Source: Candidatus Poribacteria bacterium
Lineage (GTDB): Bacteria > Poribacteria > WGA-4E > UBA9662
Direction: 5' to 3'
Length of the DNA stretch: 59,470 bases
NCBI GenBank assembly: GCA_030748495.1
Contig: JASMLX010000025.1
Location: forward strand, 1 to 59,470
Shown here piece after piece: positions 8,743 to 17,817 of this stretch. The translations under genes and the position numbers were made by a program. A model generated the notes under the pieces. That model saw only the letters and a list, made by a program, of their open reading frames with translations, was not told the DNA's origin and ran no database searches. Position 1 is the first letter of the stretch. Each line of letters opens with the position of its first letter.

Positions 8743-9978
8743 TTAAGAGCGATCTGCTTGCAATTTTTGGATATACTCTTCGTTGATATTGTTGGACGGA
8801 TGATGATGGGTTTGATGGTGCTCCGCGTAATCTTTAACCAGCATGGTGTAGGTACTGATGGCTTGATCGGTATCCCCCTCCTCTTCGTGGATCTTACCAA
8901 TCCAGTAAAGCGCGGATCGACGCATATCGTAGCTGAAATTATCCTTATTGTCCACTACTTTCCGATAAGCTTCAATTGAACCGTCGGGGTTTTTTTGGTC
9001 GTAGTAAATTTGTGCGATAAAAACCAACGAATTGGAGGCGTTCTCGTTGCGAGGAAAATCTTCGATCGCTTCTTCAAGCTGGATAATCGCTTCGTCGTGC
9101 TTGCCCATTCGTTGATAGGCCCAGCCAATATAGAAACAGGCATCTTGAGCCACTACTGATTTAGGATAGTTCTCAATCGTTCGTTCGTAGGCTGAGATCG
9201 ACTCCTCATACTTTCCTTGGGCAAAGAGGGCTTGCGCAATACCGAATTGGGCGTTGGGAGCTAAAATTTCAAGCCCTGCGTCAACTACATTTTGGAATTC
9301 AGCAATCGCCCCATCGTATTGTTGGGTTTCGATCGCGATTCGGCCCAATTGATAGACCACTTCGTGCACGATTGGATCATTCGCTAGATCTATTCTCAAT
9401 GTCCTGAACTCATCCTGTGCCAGACTCCACTGCCCTTTACCGTAGTAGCACATCGCGCGATTGAATAACGAGGTGTTGTAAAGAGAACTGCCGGAATAGT
9501 CTGTAAGTAACTGTCCAAAAAATCGCAAAGATCGATCGTAGTATAGATCTGACTCGGCCAACTCTGAGCTAACAGCTTTTCTTTCCTCGGCTAACCGGTA
9601 ATTAGCGTAAGCGATAGCGTAGAGGGAATCGTCAGCATATTCGCTGTCCGGGTAGTGGATAATCAGCCGACGGAACATGGAAAACTGTTGTTCCTGTGAA
9701 ATGGCGAGACGCGAGGCGTATTGATAGAGGGCATCGTCAGCCCAGTGGGAGTCGGGATACCGATCAAAGACTTTGCGGTACAGCGTACGGATCTTTTCAA
9801 TTTGGTTGGCGTCACTGTCTTCAGTAACTGGAGGGGTATCAGCTTTTTCCACTTTTCGCCACGCCTTGTCCGCCCGGTCGTCATATTGTCCTAAGCGATT
9901 TTCTGTCGCTCGACCGATGAAGAAGCCGACCAGAAAGGCCAGGATCATTAAATCAACCACAATAATAATGCGCTTCAT
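8743..9978 (-). CDS. Membrane-anchored tetratricopeptide-repeat protein
   Basis: The product is 411 aa. Residues about 4-22 form one hydrophobic segment (IIIVVDLMILAFLVGFFIG), likely an uncleaved signal anchor. The rest is a run of TPR-like helical repeats with the usual A, G, Y and P pattern: YPDSHWADDALY, YPDSEYADDSLY, AIAEFQNVVDAG, SISAYERTIENYPKS, AIIQLEEAIEDFP, SIEAYRKVVDN and AISTYTMLVKDY. The tail has a His-rich patch (HHQTHHH). TPRs of this YfiO/YbgF type act as protein-binding scaffolds in the periplasm or envelope. An AAAGGA site lies about 9 nt upstream of the ATG. The partner is unknown. Confidence 0.75.
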   Translation of the reverse strand: MKRIIIVVDLMILAFLVGFFIGRATENRLGQYDDRADKAWRKVEKADTPPVTEDSDANQIEKIRTLYRKVFDRYPDSHWADDALYQYASRLAISQEQQFSMFRRLIIHYPDSEYADDSLYAIAYANYRLAEERKAVSSELAESDLYYDRSLRFFGQLLTDYSGSSLYNTSLFNRAMCYYGKGQWSLAQDEFRTLRIDLANDPIVHEVVYQLGRIAIETQQYDGAIAEFQNVVDAGLEILAPNAQFGIAQALFAQGKYEESISAYERTIENYPKSVVAQDACFYIGWAYQRMGKHDEAIIQLEEAIEDFPRNENASNSLVFIAQIYYDQKNPDGSIEAYRKVVDNKDNFSYDMRRSALYWIGKIHEEEGDTDQAISTYTMLVKDYAEHHQTHHHPSNNINEEYIQKLQADRS

Positions 9979-10170
9979 TTTCTTTTTATCCTTTCTATCT
10001 GTTTATCATTGAGATGCAAGTCGCATATTCTATTCTGTCTTGACCTAGCCTAGCCTGTAAATTTTGACCTGTAAACCCAATCGGAATCTAAAGATTAGGA
10101 AAAGTTTACGTGAGGTAATACAGTATGTCAAGGCCAAATCAAACTCGACTCCGACTGCAAAAATTGACTT

Positions 10171-10198
10171 TTTCATTAATTTCCCTCTGTGCTATAAT
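10171..10198 (+). promoter_or_regulatory. Candidate extended -10 promoter for the DUF815/CYTH pair
   Basis: TATAAT at 10193-10198 is preceded by TGC, giving an extended -10 (TGCTATAAT). A weak -35 (TTTCAT, 10171-10176) lies 16 bp upstream. The start codon of the next gene is at 10273. A TTGACT at 10164 is too far away (23 bp) to be the paired -35. Confidence 0.5.
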
Positions 10199-10272
10199 TC
10201 GGCTAAAATTCTTACACTAGCAAACATTCTGCGATCCTAACTGCATAGAGAGATCGCCCAAATCAATATTCG

Positions 10273-11142
10273 ATGAGCTTAGAGACCATCACTAACCAGC
10301 TTGGACAACTGATCCAACGTATGGATCAATTTTTAGAACAATCTACTTCTGACAACCGGCAACCACAACTCGATCTAGATCAATATCTCGCCTTTCGTTG
10401 GCACAATCACTACCAACACCTAATCCCTGTCATACACCCTGATCTGACCGACATTTCAGATCTAATAGGCATCGACGCACAGATTAAACGGCTGGATCAG
10501 AATACACGCCAATTTTTGCAAGATCTGCCGGCTAACCACGTTCTATTGTGGGGGGACCGGGGAACCGGAAAGTCGTCTTTGGTCAAGGGGATGTTAGTTC
10601 GCTACGCCTCAGACGGACTGCGCTTAATTGAGGTTGGCAAACAGGGGTTGCTATTTTTGCCTGAGATCGTCGAAACGGTCTGGGGTCGACCAGAAAAATA
10701 CCTGTTGTTTTGTGATGATCTCTCTTTTAATGTGGAAGAATCGGCCTACCGAGAACTAAAAGCTATGTTGGAGGGTGGAATTTCAGCTCGTCCAGAAAAT
10801 GTTCTAATTTATGCCACTTCAAATCGACGGCACCTGATGCCACGACAAGTCAGCGACAATAAATTCCCGGTCGATGACTCAGATGAACTCTATCCGCGAG
10901 AATCAACAGAAGAGAAAGTTTCATTGAGTGATCGTTTCGGCTTACGACTGGCCTTCTACCGAATTTCTCGTCCTACCTATCTACAGATTGTTTCCCACTA
11001 TGCTCAGAGGAGAGCCATAGATCTATCGGATCAGGAACTACACCAATTGGCACTGGAATGGGAAGCTAATTCTAGCGTTCGATCCGGTCGTGCGGCACGA
11101 CAGTTCATCGATGATTTGGAAGGGCAACTGCGCCTACAATAG
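10273..11142 (+). CDS. DUF815 family AAA+ ATPase
   Basis: The product is 289 aa, a typical length for the DUF815 (COG2607) family of predicted AAA+ ATPases. Walker A is GDRGTGKSS (94-102), Walker B is LLFCDDLSF (about 150-158), and a sensor-like YATSNRRHL follows. The acidic/basic segment PRESTEEKVSLSDRFGL and the C-terminal SGRAARQFI helix fit the family. The molecular role of DUF815 proteins is not established. A CYTH-domain gene starts 30 bp downstream on the same strand, so the two are probably co-transcribed. Confidence 0.8.
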   Translation: MSLETITNQLGQLIQRMDQFLEQSTSDNRQPQLDLDQYLAFRWHNHYQHLIPVIHPDLTDISDLIGIDAQIKRLDQNTRQFLQDLPANHVLLWGDRGTGKSSLVKGMLVRYASDGLRLIEVGKQGLLFLPEIVETVWGRPEKYLLFCDDLSFNVEESAYRELKAMLEGGISARPENVLIYATSNRRHLMPRQVSDNKFPVDDSDELYPRESTEEKVSLSDRFGLRLAFYRISRPTYLQIVSHYAQRRAIDLSDQELHQLALEWEANSSVRSGRAARQFIDDLEGQLRLQ

Positions 11143-11172
11143 CATTGACTTTAGATCACAATTTCCAACGAG

Positions 11173-11688
11173 GTGCCAATCGTGCAAAACTTAGAACTTA
11201 AAGCCATCTCAAGTTGCCATCAAGCTTGCGTTGTTGCACTCAAGCAGATGCCGGCCGACTTTAAGGCCTCGATATATCAGATTGACACCTATTTTCATTG
11301 CCCCACAGGTCGGCTCAAACTACGCCAAATGGTGGATCGTGCGGAACTGATTGGCTACAATCGCCCCAACAGTCAAACCTCTCGGTATAGCCAATATCAA
11401 ATCTTACCGATTTCTAATCCCGATTCACTCAAACAGATCTTAACCCAAACATTAGGTGTTAAAGTTGTCGTTGAAAAACAGCGAGCTCTATGGCTTTTCG
11501 GTGCGACGCGCATCCATCTAGATCGGGTTGAAAATTTGGGGCAATTCATCGAATTAGAGACAGTGATCCAATCTCAGTCGATGGAAGAGGCAGAGCGTGA
11601 GCATCAGCGTGTCAAACGGTGCCTGAAAATTGAGGGCCGGGATCTGATTGGCCAATCTTACAGCGACCTTCTTCTATTTAACCGTTGA
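11173..11688 (+). CDS. CYTH-domain protein (adenylate cyclase class IV/triphosphatase-like)
   Basis: The product is 171 aa, about the size of one CYTH domain. The N-terminus has NLELK, where the family consensus is ExExK, so the first glutamate is an asparagine. QIDTYFHCPTGRLKLRQ matches the DxYF...LR.R region, followed by VVVEKQRALW, IHLDRVENLGQFIELE and a final ELE-type strand. CYTH enzymes bind triphosphate-containing substrates in a beta-tunnel, so either cyclase or triphosphatase activity is possible. The start is a GTG at 11173 behind an AACGAGG site; another GTG lies 9 nt downstream. It follows the DUF815 gene closely. Confidence 0.75.
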   Translation: MPIVQNLELKAISSCHQACVVALKQMPADFKASIYQIDTYFHCPTGRLKLRQMVDRAELIGYNRPNSQTSRYSQYQILPISNPDSLKQILTQTLGVKVVVEKQRALWLFGATRIHLDRVENLGQFIELETVIQSQSMEEAEREHQRVKRCLKIEGRDLIGQSYSDLLLFNR

Positions 11689-11713
11689 CATTCACTTGAG
11701 TATCAGATAAAAT
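11685..11713 (+). promoter_or_regulatory. Sigma70-like promoter for the molybdenum hydroxylase cluster
   Basis: TTGACA (11685-11690) overlaps the stop codon of the CYTH gene. It is followed after exactly 17 bp by TAAAAT (11708-11713). This is close to the ideal housekeeping promoter. Transcription would begin near 11720 and leave a leader of about 110 nt before the GTG at 11829, where a GAAAGGAG ribosome-binding site is seen. Confidence 0.7.
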
Positions 11714-11828
11714 CCGGCTCTAGTTAGTTATTGTACTTAAAGTGGATTTAGGGCAATTGTACCGGTATATTTTGTTAGGTTTTGACAGTGTAAACGTGAA
11801 AATTGAAATTGATTGAAAGGAGTTTGAT

Positions 11829-12701
11829 GTGCAGGCATTCGACTATGTTGCAGCTAAAAGTTTGAGTGAAGCAGTAAATCTGCTCACTAAATATCGAGAC
11901 CAAGCCCGCATTTTGAGCGGTGGGACAGACCTGATCGTACAAGTTCGAGAAAACCATCGCCAGGTTGGGATGATGGTTGATATTAAAGGTGTACCGGAAG
12001 TAAACACCTTGTCATATAACGGTAGCTTGGAAATTGGAGCCTCTGTTCCCTGTTATAAAATTTATAGTAACGAGGCGATTAAAAGCAACTTTCCGGCCCT
12101 AGTAGATGCAACCTCCATCATCGGCGGTGTTCAGATCCAGAGCCGGGCCAGTGTCGGTGGCAACTTGTGTAACGCCTCACCAGCCGCGGACTCGATACCA
12201 GCCTTGATTATATTGGGGACGCAATGCGTGGTCAATGGGCCAGATGGGGAACGATCAGTTGCGGTTGAGGATTTTTGTGACGGCCCCGGACAAACAGCAT
12301 TAGAGAGTAATGAACTATTGGTTAAACTGGTCATTCCAACGCCAGCCCCAAACGCCAGCAGTTTTTATCTCCGGTTCACCCCCAGAAACGAAATGGATAT
12401 TGCCGTTGTCGGCGCAGGAGCGGCAGTTGAATTGAGTGCCGATCATCAAACGTTTGTTTCGGCCCGGATCGCACTAGGAGCCGTCGCGCCAACGCCACTT
12501 TTCGCCGACGATGCCAGTAGCTTATTAGCCGGCAAACCAGTTTCAGACGAATCTATCGAAGAGGCCTGCGAAGCGGCTAAAGACATTGCTACGCCAATCA
12601 GCGATATGCGAGGTACAGCCGCACAACGGACACATCTGGTTGGCGTCCTGACCAGACGGGCACTAAATGGTGCGATCAACCGAATTAAGGAGGGGAGCTA
12701 A
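11829..12701 (+). CDS. Molybdenum hydroxylase FAD-binding subunit (CoxM/XdhB-like)
   Basis: The product is 290 aa. It is the medium subunit of a xanthine-dehydrogenase/CO-dehydrogenase family enzyme and passes electrons from the iron-sulfur clusters to an acceptor through FAD. Family marks are ILSGGTDLIVQ (about 28-38), VQIQSRASVGGNLCNASPAADSIPAL (about 100-125) and the C-terminal CO_deh_flav_C domain with GAVAPTP and RGTAAQR. The start is a GTG with a GAAAGGAG site. Its stop overlaps the next start as TAATG, so translation is coupled. It is the first gene behind the promoter at 11685. Confidence 0.92.
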   Translation: MQAFDYVAAKSLSEAVNLLTKYRDQARILSGGTDLIVQVRENHRQVGMMVDIKGVPEVNTLSYNGSLEIGASVPCYKIYSNEAIKSNFPALVDATSIIGGVQIQSRASVGGNLCNASPAADSIPALIILGTQCVVNGPDGERSVAVEDFCDGPGQTALESNELLVKLVIPTPAPNASSFYLRFTPRNEMDIAVVGAGAAVELSADHQTFVSARIALGAVAPTPLFADDASSLLAGKPVSDESIEEACEAAKDIATPISDMRGTAAQRTHLVGVLTRRALNGAINRIKEGS

Positions 12702-13189
12702 TGTCAAGAAAAGTACACGTTCAAACACAGATTAACGGAGAAAATGTAGAATTTTTGTGTGAACCTCGTCAGAGCATGCTGGAAGTGCTGCGTAACGAAC
12801 TCGACCTAACCGGTGCCAAAGAGGGTTGTAACAATGGTAACTGTGGTGCCTGCACGATCATAGTGGAAGGGCGACCTGTTAACTCTTGTTGTATGTTGGG
12901 AGTGGAAGCCGAAGGGAAAGAGATCCAAACTATCGAAGGTGTTGCCACCCCGGAAGGCCTTCATCCATTACAACAAAAGTTTCTGGAGCATGCCGCCCTT
13001 CAGTGTGGAATCTGTACTCCTGGCTTTATTATGAATGCGAAAGTGCTACTCGAAACAAATCCCAACCCGACTGAAGAAGAGGTTCGGTTCTGGTTAGCAG
13101 GAAACCTATGCCGTTGCACTGGGTACGATAAAATTATACGAGCCGTCCTCGATACAACCGAGACAACAGGAGTGAGCACTAATGGCTGA
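12701..13189 (+). CDS. Molybdenum hydroxylase [2Fe-2S] subunit (CoxS/XdhC-like)
   Basis: The product is 162 aa with the two [2Fe-2S] domains of the small subunit. The plant-ferredoxin-type cluster is held by C43, C48, C51 and C63 (CNNGNCGACT, then NSCC). The second, helical domain uses C102, C105, C137 and C139 (CGICTPG and CRCTG). There is no Tat leader, so the enzyme should be cytoplasmic, in contrast to the Tat stub at 352. The ATG overlaps the stop of the FAD subunit, and its own 3' end overlaps the start of the large subunit by 8 nt. This shows a tightly coupled operon. Confidence 0.95.
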   Translation: MSRKVHVQTQINGENVEFLCEPRQSMLEVLRNELDLTGAKEGCNNGNCGACTIIVEGRPVNSCCMLGVEAEGKEIQTIEGVATPEGLHPLQQKFLEHAALQCGICTPGFIMNAKVLLETNPNPTEEEVRFWLAGNLCRCTGYDKIIRAVLDTTETTGVSTNG

Positions 13190-15368
13190 CGGAAATGGTT
13201 ACAAGGTCGTTGGAACACGGCCTATTCGCCACGATGGAGTCGACAAGGTCACAGGGCGCGCTAAGTACGGTGCGGATCTCAATTTTCCCGATATGCTCTT
13301 TGGTAAGATTCTACGCAGTCCTCATGCTCATGCCAAAATAGTATCTATTGATGTCAGTCGAGCTTTAGCCCATCCTGGGGTAAAAGATATTGTGACTTCA
13401 AAAGATTTGCCTATCCTCAGCGAGAATATCCTCGCTGAGGATAAAGTCTTTTACAAGGGACACGCTATCGTTGGCCTGGCCGCCGTCGATGTTCACACTG
13501 CCGAAGAGGCTCTTTCCTTAATCGATATAGAATACGAAGTTTTACCCGCGGTGACCGATGTCGCAAAAGCCATTCGAGAAGATTCCGTGGTTCTACATCA
13601 ATCGCTGACCACCAACACACTGGGCGAGAAGACGGGCAAGCCCACCAATATCAGTTCCCATGTTCGTCATCAAAATGGTGATGTGGAAGCCGGTTTCGCT
13701 GAAGCAGATGTCGTGGTTGAACGAACGTTCACTACCCAAACAGTGCACCAGGGGTATATCGAGCCAATCACCGCTACCGCCAAATATAACCCTGACGGGG
13801 AACTGACGGTGTGGACCAGTACGCAGGGGGCTTTTAACGTCCGTCAGCAGGTTGCCGGGATTTTGGACTGTCCAGCTTCGAAGGTCAGGGTGGTACCTCT
13901 GGAAATTGGAGGTGGGTTCGGTGGCAAGACAACGGTATACGTCGCTCCAGTGGCGGCTTTATTGGCCATGCGTACCGGTCAAATCGTCAAAGTGACCATG
14001 ACACGCGATGAAGTGTTTGAAGGTACAGGCCCAGCGCCCGCCACCCTGATTCGCCTCAAGATGGGAGCAACCAAAGATGGACGTATAACAGCGGCTGATA
14101 CTGACCTCTTCTACGAAGGCGGAGCCTACCCCGGATCAGCTGTCGGGGCCGGGGCCAACTGTATGTTCGCCGCTTATAAAATTCCCAATTTAATGATTGA
14201 CGGTTTCGACGTTGTGGTCAATAAACCCAGTTCCCATGCCTATAGAGCGCCAGGGGCCCCCAATAGCTCTTTCGCTGCCGAGTGTGTGATAGACGAAATT
14301 TGCCAAAAACTGGATCTCGATCCGCTCGAGTTTCGAATGATTAACGGCGCCAAAGAAGGAGACCGGAATCCGATCGGTCCTAGACACGGCAAGATTGGTT
14401 ACTTGGAAACAGTTGAAGCGGCCCAAACCCATGACCATTACCAGGTCGAGGTCGGCAATGGTAAATTGCGTGGTCGTGGAGTCGCTTCTGGTTACTGGGG
14501 CAACGGTGCCGGGCGCTCCAGCGTGAATCTGACTGTTAATCAAGACGGCACCATCATGTTGCTAGAAGGATCGACCGACATCGGTGGCACCCGGGCCTCC
14601 ATTGCCATGCAAGCGGCAGAGGTACTGGGGATTGCAGCCGAAGATGTCAGACCGGCAGTGGTTGACACTAACTCCATCGGCGAGACAGGAGTTACCGGCG
14701 GTAGTCGAACCACGCACGCCACCGGTCTGGTTGCTATTCGGGCAGCTGAAAGCGTCATCGAACAGATGAAAGAAAAACTGGCCGATCATTGGGAAGTAAA
14801 CCTCAATCAGGTCGACTTTGCTGATGGCACTTTTTTAAACAGTGATAATCAGATTAGTTTCAAAGAAGCGGCTAGGATTTGTTCTCCCGTGGTGGGTTCG
14901 GTCACCGAATCGACCACGGGCGCCGGTGGAGCCTTCGGCACCCACGTGGTTGATGTAGAAGTAGATGAGGATACCGGTAAAGTAGAGGTCCTCCGTTATA
15001 CCGCCGTTCAGGATGTGGGAACCGCCATTCACCCCAGTTACGCCGAAGGGCAAATACAGGGCGGCGCGGTCCAGGGAATAGGTTGGGCCTTGAGTGAGGA
15101 ATACGTTTATGACCAGAAAGGCCAAATGGTTAATGCCAGTTTCCTCGACTACCGGATGCCCACTAGCTACGATACGCCCATGGTTGACACTGTTATGGTT
15201 GAAGTTCCGAATCCTGGACATCCATTTGGTGTGCGTGGTGTGGGTGAAGTTCCGTTGGTACCGCCGTTGGCAGCTATTGCCAATGCTGTTTCACGGGCCA
15301 TCGGTGTTCGGATGACCCATCTTCCCATGAATCCGGGATCGGTCTTAAAAGCGCTCAACAAGATCTAA
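13182..15368 (+). CDS. Molybdenum hydroxylase large subunit, molybdopterin-binding (CoxL/XdhA-like)
   Basis: The product is 728 aa, the catalytic subunit that hydroxylates a carbon centre at a Mo-cytosine-dinucleotide-type cofactor. It has the N-terminal a/b hammerhead (RHDGVDKVTGRAKYG), the cofactor-binding IGGGFGGKT (about residues 243-251), a substrate-loop AYRAPGAPNSSFA (about 352-365), ETGVTGGSRTT and, near the end, GVRGVGEVPLVPP with the conserved glutamate. The loop lacks the AYxCSFR signature of true form-I CO dehydrogenase and the YRGFGGPQ type of xanthine dehydrogenases. The substrate is therefore open: an aldehyde, purine or aromatic is possible. Confidence 0.92.
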   Translation: MADGNGYKVVGTRPIRHDGVDKVTGRAKYGADLNFPDMLFGKILRSPHAHAKIVSIDVSRALAHPGVKDIVTSKDLPILSENILAEDKVFYKGHAIVGLAAVDVHTAEEALSLIDIEYEVLPAVTDVAKAIREDSVVLHQSLTTNTLGEKTGKPTNISSHVRHQNGDVEAGFAEADVVVERTFTTQTVHQGYIEPITATAKYNPDGELTVWTSTQGAFNVRQQVAGILDCPASKVRVVPLEIGGGFGGKTTVYVAPVAALLAMRTGQIVKVTMTRDEVFEGTGPAPATLIRLKMGATKDGRITAADTDLFYEGGAYPGSAVGAGANCMFAAYKIPNLMIDGFDVVVNKPSSHAYRAPGAPNSSFAAECVIDEICQKLDLDPLEFRMINGAKEGDRNPIGPRHGKIGYLETVEAAQTHDHYQVEVGNGKLRGRGVASGYWGNGAGRSSVNLTVNQDGTIMLLEGSTDIGGTRASIAMQAAEVLGIAAEDVRPAVVDTNSIGETGVTGGSRTTHATGLVAIRAAESVIEQMKEKLADHWEVNLNQVDFADGTFLNSDNQISFKEAARICSPVVGSVTESTTGAGGAFGTHVVDVEVDEDTGKVEVLRYTAVQDVGTAIHPSYAEGQIQGGAVQGIGWALSEEYVYDQKGQMVNASFLDYRMPTSYDTPMVDTVMVEVPNPGHPFGVRGVGEVPLVPPLAAIANAVSRAIGVRMTHLPMNPGSVLKALNKI

Positions 15369-15399
15369 TTAATAGTGAACAGTTAACTCTTAAATCTAT

Positions 15400-15684
15400 A
15401 TGGCGATTGTTGCTATCCCTTCATTAATGCGAGATTTAACCCAAGGGAAAGCAGAAGTTGTGATTCAAGGGTCGACTCTGCGAGAACTGGTGGAGAACAT
15501 AGAGGCTCAATTTCCCGGTGTTAAGGATCGACTCTGTCATGAAGACGCCAATGGGGTTCGGATCAGTCCTTATATCGGTGTTTACGTCGATGGCGCGCTC
15601 GTGGAAAAAGGAATGCGGTCACCGATTGGTGATTCGTCGGAAGTTCACTTTTTACCTGCCATTAGTGGCGGGAGTGAAAGTTGA
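15400..15684 (+). CDS. MoaD/ThiS-like beta-grasp protein with a three-residue tail after Gly-Gly
   Basis: The product is 94 aa with a ubiquitin-like fold pattern: LRELVENIEAQFPGVKDRL, then ISPYIGVYVDG and SEVHFLPAISGG. Sulfur carriers of the MoaD/ThiS type must end in Gly-Gly to be adenylated and thiocarboxylated. Here Gly-Gly is followed by Ser-Glu-Ser before the stop. It lies 31 bp after the molybdenum hydroxylase large subunit, so a link with cofactor supply or sulfuration is plausible. Either the tail is trimmed by a protease or the protein has another role. The start codon lacks a clear ribosome-binding site. Confidence 0.8.
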   Translation: MAIVAIPSLMRDLTQGKAEVVIQGSTLRELVENIEAQFPGVKDRLCHEDANGVRISPYIGVYVDGALVEKGMRSPIGDSSEVHFLPAISGGSES

Positions 15685-15882
15685 GGCTCCCTATCAGGCC
15701 AAGCTAAAAGCTGTTACCTCTCGTGACTAACACTCGAAAGGGTACTAACCTTGTCCTCTTGATGAAGGGAAAGTTGGCCTAAACAAGCAACACGAACCAA
15801 AAGGTTCCGGTCTTCGCCAAAGCGGGAATCGGGGCCGCTTCGCTAACATGTCGTAAATAGAACTCGAAGGAGTATTAACCAG

Positions 15883-17778
15883 TTGGGTGAGGATACCGTC
15901 CCCCGGTCGGGGCTAATAAGTCACCGACCGAAGGTCGGACGCCTGGCTAGACCCTATCGTTGCACCGAAGATTGTATTCGAGACCTGGATAAAACTGGGC
16001 AGTTAATTAGGGTTCAAGAAGAGGTTTCACCTTATCTTGAGATGGCCGAGTTGACTCGTCGTGTTTATAAAGCTGGAGGGCCAGCCCTTTTGTTTGAGCA
16101 GGTCAGTGGCACTCCCTTCCGGTCGGTGTCTAATCTCTTTGGTACAGTAGACCGGGGACGATATATTTTCCGAAAAACCCTCTCCTCGGTCAAAGCGGCT
16201 GTCAGATTCAAAGCCGACGTTAGGACAGCCTTTACCAGCCTGAAGAACCTCTTTAGCCTTCCTCTGGCGGCCCTTCATTCACTTCCGATTTATACGCGGT
16301 CTGCACCAGTACTAGCCTGCGAAACAACCGTTTCCAAACTCCCACAGATCGTCAGTTGGCCACTTGATGGTGGGGCCTTTATTACCCTACCTCAGGTCTT
16401 ATCGGAAGATCCGGAAGAACCGGGCCTACTCAATACTAACCTGGGAATGTATCGGATTCAATTATCGGGAAACGATTATCAGGTGGAGAAAGAGGTTGGC
16501 CTGCACTACCAGATCCACCGGGGAATTGGTATCCATCATGCCAAGGCTATCAAACAGAATCACCCCTTAAAGGTCTGTATTTTTGTTGGTGGACCGCCTG
16601 CACACACTTTTGCCGCAGTGATGCCACTTCCTGAAGGCTTATCGGAGGTCATTTTTGCTGGAATGTTAGCCGGCAGAAATTTTAGGTTCAAAAAATGGAG
16701 AGGATACCAAATCGCCGCCGAGGCAGATTTCTGTCTGGTTGGAACAATAGATCCATATGAGACCAAACCCGAAGGCCCATTTGGTGATCACCTCGGTTAC
16801 TACAGTTTAACGCACGATTTCCCCTATATGAAAGTCGAGAAAGTGTTCCATCGCAAAAACGCAATCTGGCCTTTTACGGTGGTTGGGCGTCCACCGCAGG
16901 AGGACACGACATTTGGCCGTTTGATTCACGAAATTTCCAGCCCTATGGTCCCTGTTGAAATACCGGGGCTTAAAGAGTTGCACGCTGTCGACGAAGCGGG
17001 TGTTCATCCGCTTCTCCTTGCAATTGGCAGCGAAAGATATGTACCTTATCGCCAACGCATACCAATGGAGTTACTGACACAAGCCAACGCCATCCTGGGT
17101 TTTAATCAGTGCAGTTTGGCCAAATACCTGCTGATCGTGGCCGAAGAAGATAAACCGGATCTATCGACTCACGAGATTGAAGTCTTTTTTGTCCATCTAC
17201 TAGAGCGGATAGATTTAACCCGGGATATCCATTTTCAGACTAGGACAACCATTGATACTCTGGATTACTCCAGTCAGGAACTGAATTTTGGTTCCAAGGT
17301 AGTTTTCGCTGCAGCAGGGCCAAAGATCAGAGAACTGGCCACTGAAATACCGCAACACCTGAGTGTTCCTTTCGAGAAGGCAAAAATGGTGATGCCGGGG
17401 GTCTGTGCTGTTGAAAGCCCAACTTTCAGCGATGATTATGATCAAGCTAGAGCGCAAGTTAAAAGTTTTTGCGCTGAGGTTAATCCTGATCAGTGGAGGG
17501 CAATTCCACTAATTGTATTGGTGGATGATGTCCAGTTTTGCACAGCTGATTTGGCTAATTTTTTATGGCTTACTTTTACGCGCTCCAACCCATCAGAGGA
17601 TATCTATGGTGTGCAGGAATTTGTGGAAAATAAACATTGGGGAACATACGGTTCGTTGGTGATTGACGCGAGGTTTAAGCCGCATAATGCACCACCTTTA
17701 ATTGAGTCGGAAGCGGTTAACAAGCGGGTGGATCAGATCATCGACAACAATCCTCAACTCGATCGGCTACTGAACTAA
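15883..17778 (+). CDS. UbiD-family decarboxylase
   Basis: The product is 631 aa, longer than the roughly 490 aa of E. coli UbiD. It is a predicted prenyl-FMN-dependent (de)carboxylase for aromatic or unsaturated acids. Family marks are LRDLDKTGQLIRVQEEV-like N-terminal residues, GMYRIQLSGNDY, KVCIFVGGPPAHTFAA, LPEGLSEVIFAGMLAG and PEGPFGDHLGYYS with the conserved acidic/arginine region. The first start is a TTG with AAGGAG 10 nt upstream. Conserved sequence begins at about residue 25, so a much later start is excluded. No ubiX (prFMN synthase) is seen in the window, but a flavin reductase gene follows. Confidence 0.85.
   Translation: MGEDTVPRSGLISHRPKVGRLARPYRCTEDCIRDLDKTGQLIRVQEEVSPYLEMAELTRRVYKAGGPALLFEQVSGTPFRSVSNLFGTVDRGRYIFRKTLSSVKAAVRFKADVRTAFTSLKNLFSLPLAALHSLPIYTRSAPVLACETTVSKLPQIVSWPLDGGAFITLPQVLSEDPEEPGLLNTNLGMYRIQLSGNDYQVEKEVGLHYQIHRGIGIHHAKAIKQNHPLKVCIFVGGPPAHTFAAVMPLPEGLSEVIFAGMLAGRNFRFKKWRGYQIAAEADFCLVGTIDPYETKPEGPFGDHLGYYSLTHDFPYMKVEKVFHRKNAIWPFTVVGRPPQEDTTFGRLIHEISSPMVPVEIPGLKELHAVDEAGVHPLLLAIGSERYVPYRQRIPMELLTQANAILGFNQCSLAKYLLIVAEEDKPDLSTHEIEVFFVHLLERIDLTRDIHFQTRTTIDTLDYSSQELNFGSKVVFAAAGPKIRELATEIPQHLSVPFEKAKMVMPGVCAVESPTFSDDYDQARAQVKSFCAEVNPDQWRAIPLIVLVDDVQFCTADLANFLWLTFTRSNPSEDIYGVQEFVENKHWGTYGSLVIDARFKPHNAPPLIESEAVNKRVDQIIDNNPQLDRLLN
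15924..15938. repeat. Palindrome CCGACCGAAGGTCGG at the start of the UbiD gene
   Basis: Perfect 6-nt arms (CCGACC/GGTCGG) flank a GAA loop. A near-identical copy with loop GGA lies just past the end of the same gene at 17818-17832. This first copy lies inside the N-terminal codons if the TTG at 15883 is the start. Confidence 0.6.
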
Positions 17779-17817
17779 CTATGAAAATTGAGAATTCCCT
17801 ATCTCTCCTTGTTCACC

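Noticed and set aside
10164..10198. TTGACT as the -35 of the DUF815 promoter
   Set aside because: It lies 23 bp from TATAAT, too far for a sigma70-type pair; the extended -10 stands better alone.
14190..14789. Several antisense frames within the molybdenum hydroxylase large-subunit gene
   Set aside because: They are shadows of the strongly coding plus strand and show no domains.
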